34,105 nucleotides of DNA. Origin: Kiritimatiellia bacterium. Lineage in GTDB: Bacteria; Verrucomicrobiota; Kiritimatiellia; RFP12; UBA1067. The stretch lies in assembly GCA_017450695.1 (NCBI GenBank), contig JAFSTA010000284.1, forward strand, positions 1 through 34,105. Reading direction: 5' to 3'. The notes beneath the pieces were generated by a model that worked only from the letters and a program-made list of their open reading frames with translations, ran no database searches and was not told the origin of the DNA. Shown one piece after another: positions 16,007 to 24,241 of this stretch. Position 1 is the first letter of the stretch. Each line of letters begins with the position of its first letter. Both the position numbers and the translations under genes were made by a program.

Positions 16007-19000
16007 CTACCGGATCGAGATGACGGTGCCGGAGGGGATGATATCCACCGAGAGGCCGGTCGCCGTGACGGAGAGGCGCGCCTGCAGGCGGTTGATGACC
16101 GCGTCATCGCCGGCGAGCTGGATGACCGGGGCGTTTGCCGTCACGGCGGATGCCGTGACGAGCGGGTAGGTTCCAGGCTCCGGACGGCTTGCGCACGCGA
16201 GAACGACAGTCGCCTCGTCCGGGATCGTCACCGTACCATTCTCGGCGGTAATCGCGTTGGTGACGGCGCCGCCGGAGAAGGTGAAGTTCAGCGGGGTACC
16301 GGTGAACTGCAACTCGCCGGTGAATCCGGCGTCGAAGCGCGGCACGTTCGCGACGGTCGCGCTGAAGAGCTTTCCGGAACCGGAAACCGTGCCCGTGAAG
16401 GTGCCGTTCAGCGTCACTTCGTCGTAGAAGCGGGTTGTCCAATTACCCGCGCCGGTGATGTTCGACTGGCTGCCGGTGAGGGAGGCGCCTGCGGCGACCT
16501 GGACCGTGCCGCCCGCATCCAGCTGTTTCGACAAAAGTCCCCACTTGTTCGCCAGATAGAACTCGACGGTCATCCGTTCGGCTGTCGTCAGCTTGTTCGT
16601 GTAGATGAGGAACTCGGCGTAGTCCTGCCCGCCCCCCTGAGCGGTGTCTTGCGGACATCCGATGTTGCGGAAAGCCCTTCCCTCGGTGCCGGCTTTGTCC
16701 GTATGGAACGAGATTATGTCCCACGAACCGCTCATCGGCGTGTTGGTGCAGACGACGGACGTCCCGTTCACCCAAGTTTCATAAATGTTGGTCTTTCCCC
16801 CCTCGATCTTCGCCTGGAAGATTCCGTTGGCAAGGCTGTAGCCGCTGCCGGTACGCAGGAAGTGGTCGTTACATTGCGGGTTGTGCGTGGCGTTCACGGA
16901 GGTACCGTAATTTCCGTTGTAGCCGCCGAAGATACAACGGCCGCCGCCGCGTTCGGAACCGAACACCATCACGCAGGAATGGATGAACACGGCATGTCCT
17001 TCCGCCGTGACCCCCTCGGGCGGATCCTGCATCAGGTGCATCCGGCGCGACTCGCTAGAATTGCTCTGCCCCGAATAACCATACTGGCTCCATTCGGAGG
17101 AAAGCCCGTTCGCCCCCGCTACCCGGTTGATGCCGAAGGAAAGAATCGGTTTCCCGTTCAGTCCGTTGGGAATAATGAAGGGATAGAATTGCGGATAGAA
17201 GGTGTTGTCGTCGTACTTCCAGCGGTCATTCCAGAAGAAGTTGAGCCGTTGCTCCGCACGCTTGTCGTACCATTTCTCGACGAGCGGGAAATCGTTCGTA
17301 TAGACGTTCGCGGGCTTGTCCGCGCCGAGCAGGGTCGAAGGCGCGTGGAGCGCACCGTTGTTGTGGTAGCTGCTCTTGTAAAGCGGCGCGTAGGTCGAGA
17401 GGTCGGAGGCGTCGAGCCAGAGGGCTGGTTTCGCGCCGAACAGCGTCTCGTCGCCGAGCGTCACCGAGCCGGAGTTCACCTGCACCTCCGCGCCGTCCGC
17501 GACAAAGCCAATCCGGCTTCCGTCGCTCGCGATTACCTTGCCGGGACCGGCGACCAGCGCGACGCCGCCGTGCAGATAGACGGGCTTCGTCTGCTGGGCG
17601 GCGGTGCCGAGGAAGGTGATTTCCTCGATAGTGCCGGAGCCGACCTCCACTACGTTGGAACTGACGGGCGAGGCCATGTAGCGGATCTTCACGCCCTCGC
17701 CGACGGAGCCGAAATGCAGGCGGATGCCGTTCTTCACATACAGGATCGTGTTGTCCGCCACGGTATCGACGGTCAGGTCGTTCGAGTTGTATTTTCCGGC
17801 TGCCGCCGTCGCATGGATCGCGAGCTTGCCGGAGAGTGTGCCGACGTGGATGTGTTGCTTCGCGGAGTACTGGAGACGCGCACCGCCCTCTCCGTTGCGC
17901 GGGCCGATGATGGAACCGCCCTGGAGTTTGGCGACATACCAGTTCTCGTTCGTCGAACCCGAAGTGTTCGGATTGTTGAACCCGAAGGAGACGATGTCTT
18001 GATTCGACCAGTTGAAGTTCATCTTGACCGTGCCGGCGAAATCGGAATTGAGCCGGGCGCCGTTGTTGACGTCAGCGCCGTTCGACCCGATCTGGTTGAT
18101 CGTCAACGTGCTTTGCGCGTCCAATGCGCTAACGTCGCCGTAAAAGTACTTGTAGGTTTGCCTCCAGCTGTCCGGCGCCGTGTTGGCGACGTTGATCGTA
18201 CCGGAGCCGGAGAAGCTGCCCCAATACTGGTAGGTTGAAGCGCCGGTCGAAACCTTGTAGGTGCCGCCCGCCAGCACGATGTCGTTGTACCGCTTGATGG
18301 TCGTGTTGCCGGTGTCTGTTCCGCTTCCCGAATTGGTAGCGGGATTGAACTTCGCGGGCCGGCTTTCGAGTGTCGAGGTGGAGGGGATTGTGATGACGGT
18401 TGTCTCCGGGAAGTTGGTGGCGCTGGTCATGCGGATGGTGCAGTTCGACGGCACGGAGTAGGCGGCGTCCGTAATCATGTTGCCGCCGTAGAAACACACC
18501 AGCACGTTCGTCCCGTAGGCGTAGGGGACGGGGACGCTCCACTTGTCCGGCAGAACCAGCATCGAGGTGTACCCGGCCAACCGCAGCTGCGCGTCCGTCA
18601 CGCCCGGCGCGAAGGAGATCGCGTTCTCCGGCAGAAAGGCGAACTTGTTCGCATCGGTACTGCCGAACCGCGCGGTTCGGGGAAGCACCAGCCGTCCGGA
18701 CGGATCCGTCTGGAAAAACGTCTTGGAAAAACGCACCATCGCGCCGTTGTTGACGACGACCGTCACTTCACCGCCGAGGTAGAAGTTGTGGGCGACGGTC
18801 ACGTCGGAATCGAAGACGATCGTACCGCCCGTCGCCTCGATAGTCTCATTGGCGGCAGGCGCATCCGTATCCCAGACCAGCGTCTCGCCGGGGCCGAGCG
18901 TCAGGGCGTACCCGGCGCCGCCGAGCAGAATCGCGCAAATGAATGAGAGGAGCCTTTTGGCGGGTATGCCCCCCCCTGTATGGCGGCCGAACCGTCCCAA

Positions 19001-19048
19001 AACGGCACTCCCCGAAATCCGGTCCAAGCTGTGCAACGTCATCATCAT
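16007..19048 (-). CDS. Giant secreted surface protein with LamG-like region
   Basis: 1013 residues. AAGGAG lies 3 nt before the first of three consecutive ATG codons (19048). The N-terminus is unusual: ~30 non-hydrophobic residues, including Gly25-Gly27 encoded by a G8 tract, precede a signal-peptide core at 32-47 with probable cleavage after Ala48. Residues ~50-540 are repetitive, beta-rich, Gly/Ser/Thr/Asn-rich passenger. PALWLDASDLSTY begins a LamG/concanavalin-like module that extends to about 840. The final ~170 residues are again beta-rich, and the chain ends in SGTVISIR, resembling the tails of the other two surface proteins here. No membrane barrel, no catalytic signature. Divergent from a PAS/AraC regulator and preceded by a CTAG-phased leader; regulation by that protein is plausible but unproven. 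Confidence 0.82.
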   Translation of the reverse strand: MMMTLHSLDRISGSAVLGRFGRHTGGGIPAKRLLSFICAILLGGAGYALTLGPGETLVWDTDAPAANETIEATGGTIVFDSDVTVAHNFYLGGEVTVVVNNGAMVRFSKTFFQTDPSGRLVLPRTARFGSTDANKFAFLPENAISFAPGVTDAQLRLAGYTSMLVLPDKWSVPVPYAYGTNVLVCFYGGNMITDAAYSVPSNCTIRMTSATNFPETTVITIPSTSTLESRPAKFNPATNSGSGTDTGNTTIKRYNDIVLAGGTYKVSTGASTYQYWGSFSGSGTINVANTAPDSWRQTYKYFYGDVSALDAQSTLTINQIGSNGADVNNGARLNSDFAGTVKMNFNWSNQDIVSFGFNNPNTSGSTNENWYVAKLQGGSIIGPRNGEGGARLQYSAKQHIHVGTLSGKLAIHATAAAGKYNSNDLTVDTVADNTILYVKNGIRLHFGSVGEGVKIRYMASPVSSNVVEVGSGTIEEITFLGTAAQQTKPVYLHGGVALVAGPGKVIASDGSRIGFVADGAEVQVNSGSVTLGDETLFGAKPALWLDASDLSTYAPLYKSSYHNNGALHAPSTLLGADKPANVYTNDFPLVEKWYDKRAEQRLNFFWNDRWKYDDNTFYPQFYPFIIPNGLNGKPILSFGINRVAGANGLSSEWSQYGYSGQSNSSESRRMHLMQDPPEGVTAEGHAVFIHSCVMVFGSERGGGRCIFGGYNGNYGTSVNATHNPQCNDHFLRTGSGYSLANGIFQAKIEGGKTNIYETWVNGTSVVCTNTPMSGSWDIISFHTDKAGTEGRAFRNIGCPQDTAQGGGQDYAEFLIYTNKLTTAERMTVEFYLANKWGLLSKQLDAGGTVQVAAGASLTGSQSNITGAGNWTTRFYDEVTLNGTFTGTVSGSGKLFSATVANVPRFDAGFTGELQFTGTPLNFTFSGGAVTNAITAENGTVTIPDEATVVLACASRPEPGTYPLVTASAVTANAPVIQLAGDDAVINRLQARLSVTATGLSVDIIPSGTVISIR
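18969..18976 (-). repeat. Poly-G tract (G8 on coding strand) before the signal peptide
   Basis: Eight C on the plus strand encode Gly25-Gly27 of the minus-strand surface protein, between its start codons and its signal-peptide core. Eight keeps the frame open; gain or loss of one base would abolish the whole protein. Confidence 0.8.
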
Positions 19049-19074
19049 CCACTCCTTTTTGTCGGTTGGCAGAC

Positions 19075-19135
19075 CTAGAAATCTAGGATTCTAGGAGCCT
19101 AGATTGCTAGTTGCTAGAAATTCTAGCTATTCTAG
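19075..19135 (-). repeat. CTAG octamer-phased array in 5' leader
   Basis: CTAG occurs eight times, starting at 19075, 19083, 19091, 19099, 19107, 19114, 19123 and 19132: a spacing of 8, 8, 8, 8, 7, 9 and 9 nt. The four bases between are A/T-biased and variable. The array lies between the predicted promoter (19149-19177) and the ribosome site of the minus-strand surface protein, so it should be transcribed. CTAG is self-complementary, so many alternative hairpins are possible in the leader RNA. Confidence 0.85.
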
Positions 19136-19148
19136 GCACGGGCGACGC

Positions 19149-19177
19149 ATGTTACCACGTTCCCATGCGAGATACAA
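19149..19177 (-). promoter_or_regulatory. Promoter of the minus-strand surface protein
   Basis: On the minus strand TTGTAT (complement of 19172-19177) and TAACAT (complement of 19149-19154) are 17 nt apart. Predicted start near 19142 gives a ~94-nt leader containing the CTAG array. Confidence 0.5.
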
Positions 19178-19213
19178 ACGTAAAAAATTATCCCATAAAG
19201 CGTTGGTTTTGTC

Positions 19214-19243
19214 TTGTAAAATCGGAAACAAAAAGTGTATAAT
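19214..19243 (+). promoter_or_regulatory. Promoter giving a leaderless mRNA for the PAS/AraC regulator
   Basis: TTGTAA (19214-19219) and a perfect TATAAT (19238-19243) are separated by 18 nt. The ATG lies only 7 nt after the -10 box, at the expected transcript start, and no ribosome site exists. The two divergent promoters are separated by about 36 nt, room for a shared operator. Confidence 0.7.
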
Positions 19244-19250
19244 CTGAAGC

Positions 19251-20042
19251 ATGAACTATCGCACGAGATATTCGAAGAAGACGGTTCCGCGCGAGGAGGT
19301 CGAGCGGATCCGGGAGGCGTTTTTCCAGGCGGCGGGTCCGACGCTCCGGCTACTGATTGACTTCATGGAGCAGTTACCGAACGTGGCGTTTACGCTGAAG
19401 GACGCGAAAGGGCGGCTGGTGCATACCAACCCGTACAACGTGATGATCAGCGGGTGGCGGTCGATGTACGACATGGTGGGCTATACCTCGGAGGAGTTGT
19501 ACCCGCCGGATCAGGCGGCGGTCTATGCGGGACGCGACCGCGAGGTGTTCGAGACGGGCGTGCCGATCGTCAACCGCGTCTTCGGGTTCGTCGCGAACCG
19601 TTCGACCGACCTCAACTGCGTGACGGTGCGTCCGGTCGTGGGGACGGACGGTACGCGCATCGGCACGGCGACGGTCTATTTCCGTGCGCAGGCGAAGATG
19701 CAGGTGGCGAACTGGTACGACCCGATCCGCCACGCGATCACCTATCTGAACGACCACTACAAGGAGAAAGTGGCGATCGAACTTCTGGCGTCGATGTCGA
19801 ACTATTCGGTGGCGCAGTTCCGCAAGTACTTCCGCAAGTTGACGCAGATGTCGCCCTCGGACTATATCGCGCGGGTGCGGGTGAACGCCGCGCAGACGCT
19901 GCTGGCGACGACGGACAAGCTGATCACGGACATCGCGGCGGAGACCGGCTTCTACGACCACTCGCACTTCATCCGTACGTTCCGCCAGCTCACCGGCATG
20001 ACCCCGGCGAAGTACCGCAGCCAGCGCATGGGGCTGGGGTAG
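19251..20042 (+). CDS. PAS-domain AraC-family transcriptional regulator
   Basis: 263 residues. Residues ~35-145 form a PAS-like sensor (FTLKDAKGRLVHTN, GYTSEELYPPD), typical for small-molecule or redox ligands. Residues ~158-258 are an AraC/XylS DNA-binding domain with two helix-turn-helix units at about 176-197 and 223-248 (ITDIAAETGFYDHSHFIRTF is the classic second one). The ATG follows a TATAAT box by 7 nt, so translation is probably leaderless. It is divergent from the giant surface protein at 16007-19048, an arrangement that often means control of the neighbour and of itself. PAS-AraC proteins of this type are common beside glycan-use loci in PVC bacteria, but the ligand cannot be read here. 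Confidence 0.9.
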   Translation: MNYRTRYSKKTVPREEVERIREAFFQAAGPTLRLLIDFMEQLPNVAFTLKDAKGRLVHTNPYNVMISGWRSMYDMVGYTSEELYPPDQAAVYAGRDREVFETGVPIVNRVFGFVANRSTDLNCVTVRPVVGTDGTRIGTATVYFRAQAKMQVANWYDPIRHAITYLNDHYKEKVAIELLASMSNYSVAQFRKYFRKLTQMSPSDYIARVRVNAAQTLLATTDKLITDIAAETGFYDHSHFIRTFRQLTGMTPAKYRSQRMGLG

Positions 20043-20060
20043 GTGACGGCGCGTCCAGGT

Positions 20061-20080
20061 GCGCGGCATGTATGCCGCGC
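20061..20080 (+). terminator. Hairpin after the AraC-type gene
   Basis: Perfect 9-nt arms GCGCGGCAT / ATGCCGCGC starting 18 nt after the stop codon; no T-run. It merges into a GC-rich stretch (20078-20150) sharing CGCAGAAC and GGGGCGGCGG words with the repeat at 12104. Confidence 0.45.
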
Positions 20081-20134
20081 CGCAGAACAGACCGTGCCTT
20101 TCAGCTGCCGCCCCACAGAACCGCGCCTAGGGGC

Positions 20135-20163
20135 TTGCGGGGCGGCGGGAAGTCTGCTATACT
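20135..20163 (+). promoter_or_regulatory. Promoter of the XRE-cupin / acyl-CoA synthetase operon
   Basis: TTGCGG (20135-20140) and TATACT (20158-20163) are 17 nt apart. The leader of about 33 nt carries AAGGAAG and TAGGG ahead of the ATG at 20203. Confidence 0.6.
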
Positions 20164-20202
20164 AACCGCGCTTTTTACAGAACAAAGGAAGTAGGGAATC
20201 GT

Positions 20203-20766
20203 ATGGCAGAGTCGAAGAAACTCGGTGAACGTATCGCGATGTACCGCGAGCGGCTGGAGATGACGGTGGAGACGCTGGCGAAGGAATCGGGCGTGAGCCC
20301 TTCCGTGATCCGCGCCGTGGAGGCGAACGAGGTGTATCCCGCGCTGGGAACGCTGGTGAAGCTGGCGCGCGCGCTGGGGCAGCGGCTCGGCACGTTCATG
20401 GACGACCAGTTCACGCCGGATCCGGTGATCGTGCGCGGTGACAGCCGTCTGCTGGATGAACGCAGTCACCAGCAGACCTCGGCGGCGGGGTTCCGTTACT
20501 TCTCGCTCGGCGCGGGAAAGGTGGACCGCCACATCGACCCGTTCTTCATCGAGATCGCGGCAGACGCGGAGGCGCAGCTCTCGTCGCACGAGGGCGAGGA
20601 GTTCATCATCGTCGTGAGCGGCGAGGTGGAACTGCTGTACGGCGAGGATGTGAAGATCCTGAAGCCGGGGGACTCGGCGTACTACAACTCCGTGGTGAAG
20701 CATCGCGTGAAGGCCAACGGCGGAAAGCCCGCGACGATCTACGCCTGTATCTTCATGCCGTTCTGA
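20203..20766 (+). CDS. XRE-family regulator with C-terminal cupin
   Basis: 187 residues: a helix-turn-helix of the XRE/lambda-Cro type at ~6-61 (TVETLAKESGVSPSVIRAVE) and a cupin_2 beta-barrel at ~110-185 (SHEGEEFIIVVSGEVELLYG, LKPGDSAYYNSVVKHRV). Such proteins bind DNA through the first domain and sense a small molecule through the cupin. It starts an operon with the acyl-CoA synthetase 13 nt downstream. This regulator-synthetase pair is a recurrent arrangement in Firmicutes, Bacteroidota and PVC bacteria, so it probably controls that gene, perhaps in response to the acid or acyl-CoA involved. Confidence 0.92.
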   Translation: MAESKKLGERIAMYRERLEMTVETLAKESGVSPSVIRAVEANEVYPALGTLVKLARALGQRLGTFMDDQFTPDPVIVRGDSRLLDERSHQQTSAAGFRYFSLGAGKVDRHIDPFFIEIAADAEAQLSSHEGEEFIIVVSGEVELLYGEDVKILKPGDSAYYNSVVKHRVKANGGKPATIYACIFMPF

Positions 20767-20779
20767 GAAGGGGGAAGCC

Positions 20780-22510
20780 ATGTTCAAACTGACCGACCCG
20801 TTCGGCACCGCGCCGTCGAAGCCGCCCTTCACGCAGGCCGTCTCGACGGGTGTGCCGTGGCACAACTATCCGGTGACGCGCAACTACACGCTGGGGCAGC
20901 TGCTCGACCAGACGATCGCGCGGTGCGGGCCGCAGGACGCGCTGGTCTATGCGGACCGCGATTTCCGACTCACCTGGTTCGAGTTCGGCGAGGAGGTGGA
21001 CCGCCTGGCGCGCGGCCTGATGGCGCTGGGAATCAAGCGCGGGGAGAAGGTGGCGCTGTGGGCGACGAACGTGCCGCATTGGATCATCCTGATGTTCGCG
21101 ACGGCGAAGATCGGCGCGATCCTCCTGCCGCTGAACATGAACTACAAGGAGGCGGAGATCGACTTCGCGCTGAAGCAGTCGGACACGGAGAACCTTTTCA
21201 TCATCAACGGCTATCGCGACTTCGACTATCTGGAGTGCATCTACAAGCTGATCCCGGAGCTGAAGACGCAGCCGCGCGGCGAACTGAAGTCGGAACGCTA
21301 CCCCTGCCTGAAGCGGCTCTTCTTCCTGGGACCGGAGAAGCACCGCGGCTTCTACTCGCTGAACGAGGCGCTGGCGCTCTCGGTGGAGACGCCGATGGAT
21401 GCGTACTACGCGCGGCAGGCGGAGTGCCGTCCCGACGACGTGGTGAATATGCAGTACACCTCCGGCACGACAGGATTCCCGAAGGGGGTTCAGCTGACGC
21501 ACTACAACATCGGCAACGACGGGTTCTGGATCGGGGCTTGCCAGAACTTCTCGTGCAAAGACCGCGTGTGCATTCCCGTTCCGCTCTTCCACTGCTTCGG
21601 CTGCGTACTGGGCGTGATGTCGTGCGTGAACCACGGCTCGACGATGGTGGTGCTGGAGAAGTACGACCCGGTGACGGTGATGATGTCGATCGAGAAGGAG
21701 AAGTGTACGGCGGTGTACGGGGTGCCGACGATGTACATCGCGATCCTCGACCACCCGCTCTTCTCGAAGTTCGATTTCTCGTCGCTGCGGACGGGGATCA
21801 TGTCCGGCTCGACCTGTCCCGTGAAGCGCATGGAACAGGCGGTGGAGCGGATGAACATGAAGGAGATCACCAACCCCTACGGATTGACGGAGTCGGGACC
21901 GGTGATGACGATGACGCGCTACTTCGAGCCGTCGTTCGAGCGCAAGTGTACGACGATCGGGCAGGCGCATCCGGGCATCGAGGTGGCGATCATCAACCCC
22001 GAGACGGGCGAGCTGTGCGGGATCAACGAGGACGGCGAGATCTGCTGCCGCGGGTTCAACTGCATGAAGGGCTATTACAAGATGCCGGAGCAGACCGCCA
22101 AGTGCATCGACGCGAACGGGTGGCTGCATTCGGGCGACATCGGGCACATGGACGAGCAGGGCTACTACTACATCACCTCGCGCCTGAAGGACCTGATCAT
22201 CCGCGGCGGCGAGAACATCTCGCCGCGCGAGATCGAGGACTTCCTCAGCCACATGGAGGGTGTGCAGGACGTGCAGGTGGTGGGCGTACCCAGCAAGAAG
22301 TACGGCGAGCAGCCCGGCGCGTTCGTGATTCGGATGCCCGGTTCGACGATCTCCGAGCAGGATGTGATGGACTACTGCCGCAACAAGATCTCCTGGTTCA
22401 AGATCCCGAAGTACGTCCATTTCCTGGACGAGTTCCCGATGACGGCGAGCCAGAAGATCCAGAAGTTCAAGCTGCGCGAACTGGCCGCCCAGTTGTGGCC
22501 TGACGCCTAG
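20780..22510 (+). CDS. AMP-dependent acyl-CoA synthetase
   Basis: 576 residues, the usual size of a fatty-acid/aryl acid:CoA ligase (carboxylate + ATP + CoA to acyl-CoA + AMP + PPi). The P-loop motif YTSGTTGFPKG is at ~226-236, the A5 motif NPYGLTESG at ~364, the hinge block SGDIGHMDEQGYYYITSRLKD around 450, and the catalytic Lys in the C-terminal SQKIQKFK block. All residues needed for adenylation and thioesterification appear intact. GGGGGAAG precedes the ATG, 13 nt after the regulator's stop. Substrate chain length is not evident; the neighbouring cupin regulator is likely tuned to it. The first ~30 residues before NYTLGQLLDQ are a short family-typical extension. Confidence 0.93.
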   Translation: MFKLTDPFGTAPSKPPFTQAVSTGVPWHNYPVTRNYTLGQLLDQTIARCGPQDALVYADRDFRLTWFEFGEEVDRLARGLMALGIKRGEKVALWATNVPHWIILMFATAKIGAILLPLNMNYKEAEIDFALKQSDTENLFIINGYRDFDYLECIYKLIPELKTQPRGELKSERYPCLKRLFFLGPEKHRGFYSLNEALALSVETPMDAYYARQAECRPDDVVNMQYTSGTTGFPKGVQLTHYNIGNDGFWIGACQNFSCKDRVCIPVPLFHCFGCVLGVMSCVNHGSTMVVLEKYDPVTVMMSIEKEKCTAVYGVPTMYIAILDHPLFSKFDFSSLRTGIMSGSTCPVKRMEQAVERMNMKEITNPYGLTESGPVMTMTRYFEPSFERKCTTIGQAHPGIEVAIINPETGELCGINEDGEICCRGFNCMKGYYKMPEQTAKCIDANGWLHSGDIGHMDEQGYYYITSRLKDLIIRGGENISPREIEDFLSHMEGVQDVQVVGVPSKKYGEQPGAFVIRMPGSTISEQDVMDYCRNKISWFKIPKYVHFLDEFPMTASQKIQKFKLRELAAQLWPDA

Positions 22511-22556
22511 GATGGTTCGGTGGTTGAGTGGTTGGGTAGTTCGGTAGGTTGATGAT
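22511..22556. repeat. 8-nt-phased GGTTG-type repeat
   Basis: Directly after the synthetase stop codon the words GGTGGTTG, AGTGGTTG, GGTAGTTC and GGTAGGTT follow in an 8-nt frame, the same family as at 4722-4749 and, inverted, 4890-4927. The rest of the gap to 22661 is GC-rich without visible structure apart from a short GGGGCGCTGCCCC hairpin-like stretch. Confidence 0.6.
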
Positions 22557-22661
22557 TTCTCGTGGGGGGCGCTGCCCCGGCCCCACTCCGGCGTGTGCGG
22601 GTGCGCACGTTTCAGGAATGAAGGGTACAGAGAAGGTAACAGCAAAACAAGGAGTCTTTGT

Positions 22662-24074
22662 ATGGCAAAGTTGAGTGTTTCCCGTCGGCGCTTTTTGGAA
22701 GGCGCGTTGTCGTTTCCCGTGATTATTTCGTCCGGGTGCATCGGAATCCGCAAGGGGATGGTTGCCCCGAAACGTCCGCAGCCGTCGGAGCGGATCAACG
22801 TCGGATTCATCGGTTACGGCACGATGGCGCATGACAACATCGGCAATTTCCTGAACAACAAGAGCGTTCAGGTCACGGCGGTCAGCGACCCGAACAAGGG
22901 TACGGACAAGCTCTACGGGTACAACGGCGCGCGCGGCGGCGGCATGAAGCCGTGCAAGGAGCGCGTGGACAAGTTCTACGCCGAGCAGAAGGGCGCGGTC
23001 GCCTACAACGGCTGTCAGACCTTCGCCGACTTCCGCGACCTGCTGGACAGCGGCGTGGATGCGGTCGTCATCAGCACGCCGGACCACTGGCACGCGATGA
23101 ACGCGATCTACGCGATGCGCAAGGGAAAACACGTCTATTGCCAGAAGCCGATGTCGCTGACGATCGGACAGGGCAAGGCGATGGTGCGCGCGGCTCGTGA
23201 AACGGGCATCACCTTCCAGGTCGGCTCGCAGCAGCGTTCCGCCACGGAGTTCCGCCGCGCCTGCGAGTTCGTCCGCAACGGCTACCTCGGCAAGATCCAG
23301 CGCGTGGAAATCGGTCTGCCCGGCGGCAAGTTCACCCCGTGGGGAAAGACCGGCGAATGGATCGAGAAGAAGGCCTGGACGAAGCCGCCGGAATACTTCG
23401 GCGAGGAGGGCTTCCGGATGTGGCAGGGCGGCGCCGCGCTGCGTCCCTTCAACCCCGCCATCCACAGCCCGATGTCCTGGCGTTTCAACCTCGCCTACGG
23501 TGGCGGCATGATCACCGACTGGGGTGCGCACCACCTCGACATCCTGCAGTGGGCGATCGGCAAGGACGGTTCGGGTCCCGTTGCCGTCGAGAACATCAAG
23601 GGCGACATCGACCTCAACGATCCGCTCTGGAACACGGCTGGCGAATACTCCTTCGAGGTCGTCTATGCCGACGGCACGCGCGCCTTCGTCTCCAACAAGT
23701 ACGCGAACGGCCTGCGCTTCTTCGGCGAGGACGGCAAGCAGATCTTCGTGACTCGCGGCAAGATGGAGACCGCGCCCGCCGAGCTGTACCGCACGAAGCT
23801 GAAGGACACGGACCAGAAGCTGTACGTGAGCGGCCAGCACGAGCGCAACTTCATCGAGTGCATCTACTCCGGTCAGCCGACGATCACGCCGTGCGAGGTT
23901 GGGCACCGCTCGATCACGATCTCCCACATCGCGAACATCGGCCTGCGTATCGGCGCCTCGAAGCTCGCGTGGGACCCGGCGGCGGAACTGTTCACCGGCA
24001 CCGACGCCGACAAGGCGAACGCGCTCATCAACCTGCCGCTGCATAACGGCTGGGTGCTGGATCCCGGCGCGTAA
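22662..24074 (+). CDS. Tat-exported Gfo/Idh/MocA-family oxidoreductase lipoprotein
   Basis: 470 residues from ATG 22662 (AAGGAG 7 nt upstream; an extension to 22593 lacks a ribosome site and a sensible N-terminus). The start SVSRRRFLEG is a twin-arginine motif (residues 5-14) and ISSGC26 a lipobox, so the protein should be folded with its cofactor inside and anchored in the envelope. The Rossmann motif GFIGYGTMA is at ~48-56, and the family's conserved Lys lies in QKPMS (normally EKP, here QKP). The C-terminal GFO_IDH_MocA beta-sheet domain includes ITDWGAHHLDILQWAIG. Exported members act on sugars or sugar acids or as NAD-bound glycan-cleaving enzymes (GH109-like), hence a role in glycan processing is likely. 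Confidence 0.9.
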   Translation: MAKLSVSRRRFLEGALSFPVIISSGCIGIRKGMVAPKRPQPSERINVGFIGYGTMAHDNIGNFLNNKSVQVTAVSDPNKGTDKLYGYNGARGGGMKPCKERVDKFYAEQKGAVAYNGCQTFADFRDLLDSGVDAVVISTPDHWHAMNAIYAMRKGKHVYCQKPMSLTIGQGKAMVRAARETGITFQVGSQQRSATEFRRACEFVRNGYLGKIQRVEIGLPGGKFTPWGKTGEWIEKKAWTKPPEYFGEEGFRMWQGGAALRPFNPAIHSPMSWRFNLAYGGGMITDWGAHHLDILQWAIGKDGSGPVAVENIKGDIDLNDPLWNTAGEYSFEVVYADGTRAFVSNKYANGLRFFGEDGKQIFVTRGKMETAPAELYRTKLKDTDQKLYVSGQHERNFIECIYSGQPTITPCEVGHRSITISHIANIGLRIGASKLAWDPAAELFTGTDADKANALINLPLHNGWVLDPGA

Positions 24075-24117
24075 GGTGCTTCGCGGCGGCCTACGCCGCT
24101 AACGGGCGGGCCGGCAA

Positions 24118-24140
24118 GGAGGGACGGAACTCGTCCCTCC
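24118..24140 (+). terminator. Hairpin between oxidoreductase and icd
   Basis: Perfect 9-bp stem GGAGGGACG / CGTCCCTCC with a GAACT loop, 44 nt after the stop codon. No T-run. It is the most stable structure in the 167-nt gap, so it probably ends the upstream transcript. Confidence 0.5.
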
Positions 24141-24241
24141 GAATCGACAGTTCTCGATTGCCATCGACAGCTATCGAAGAGGGTCGGTTTCTTGCTTCGT
24201 TTCACCGGTTGACGCAAAACGGTATTGACTGACAAGGAAAA

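Noticed and set aside
13951-16107. Minus-strand frame across the esterase fusion
   Set aside because: Antisense shadow in GC-rich DNA; it crosses a stop, a terminator hairpin and the end of another gene.
14397-16169. Plus-strand 590-codon frame overlapping the end of the esterase fusion
   Set aside because: Alternative-frame shadow with an Arg-rich product; the main frame has clear repeats and a LamG module.
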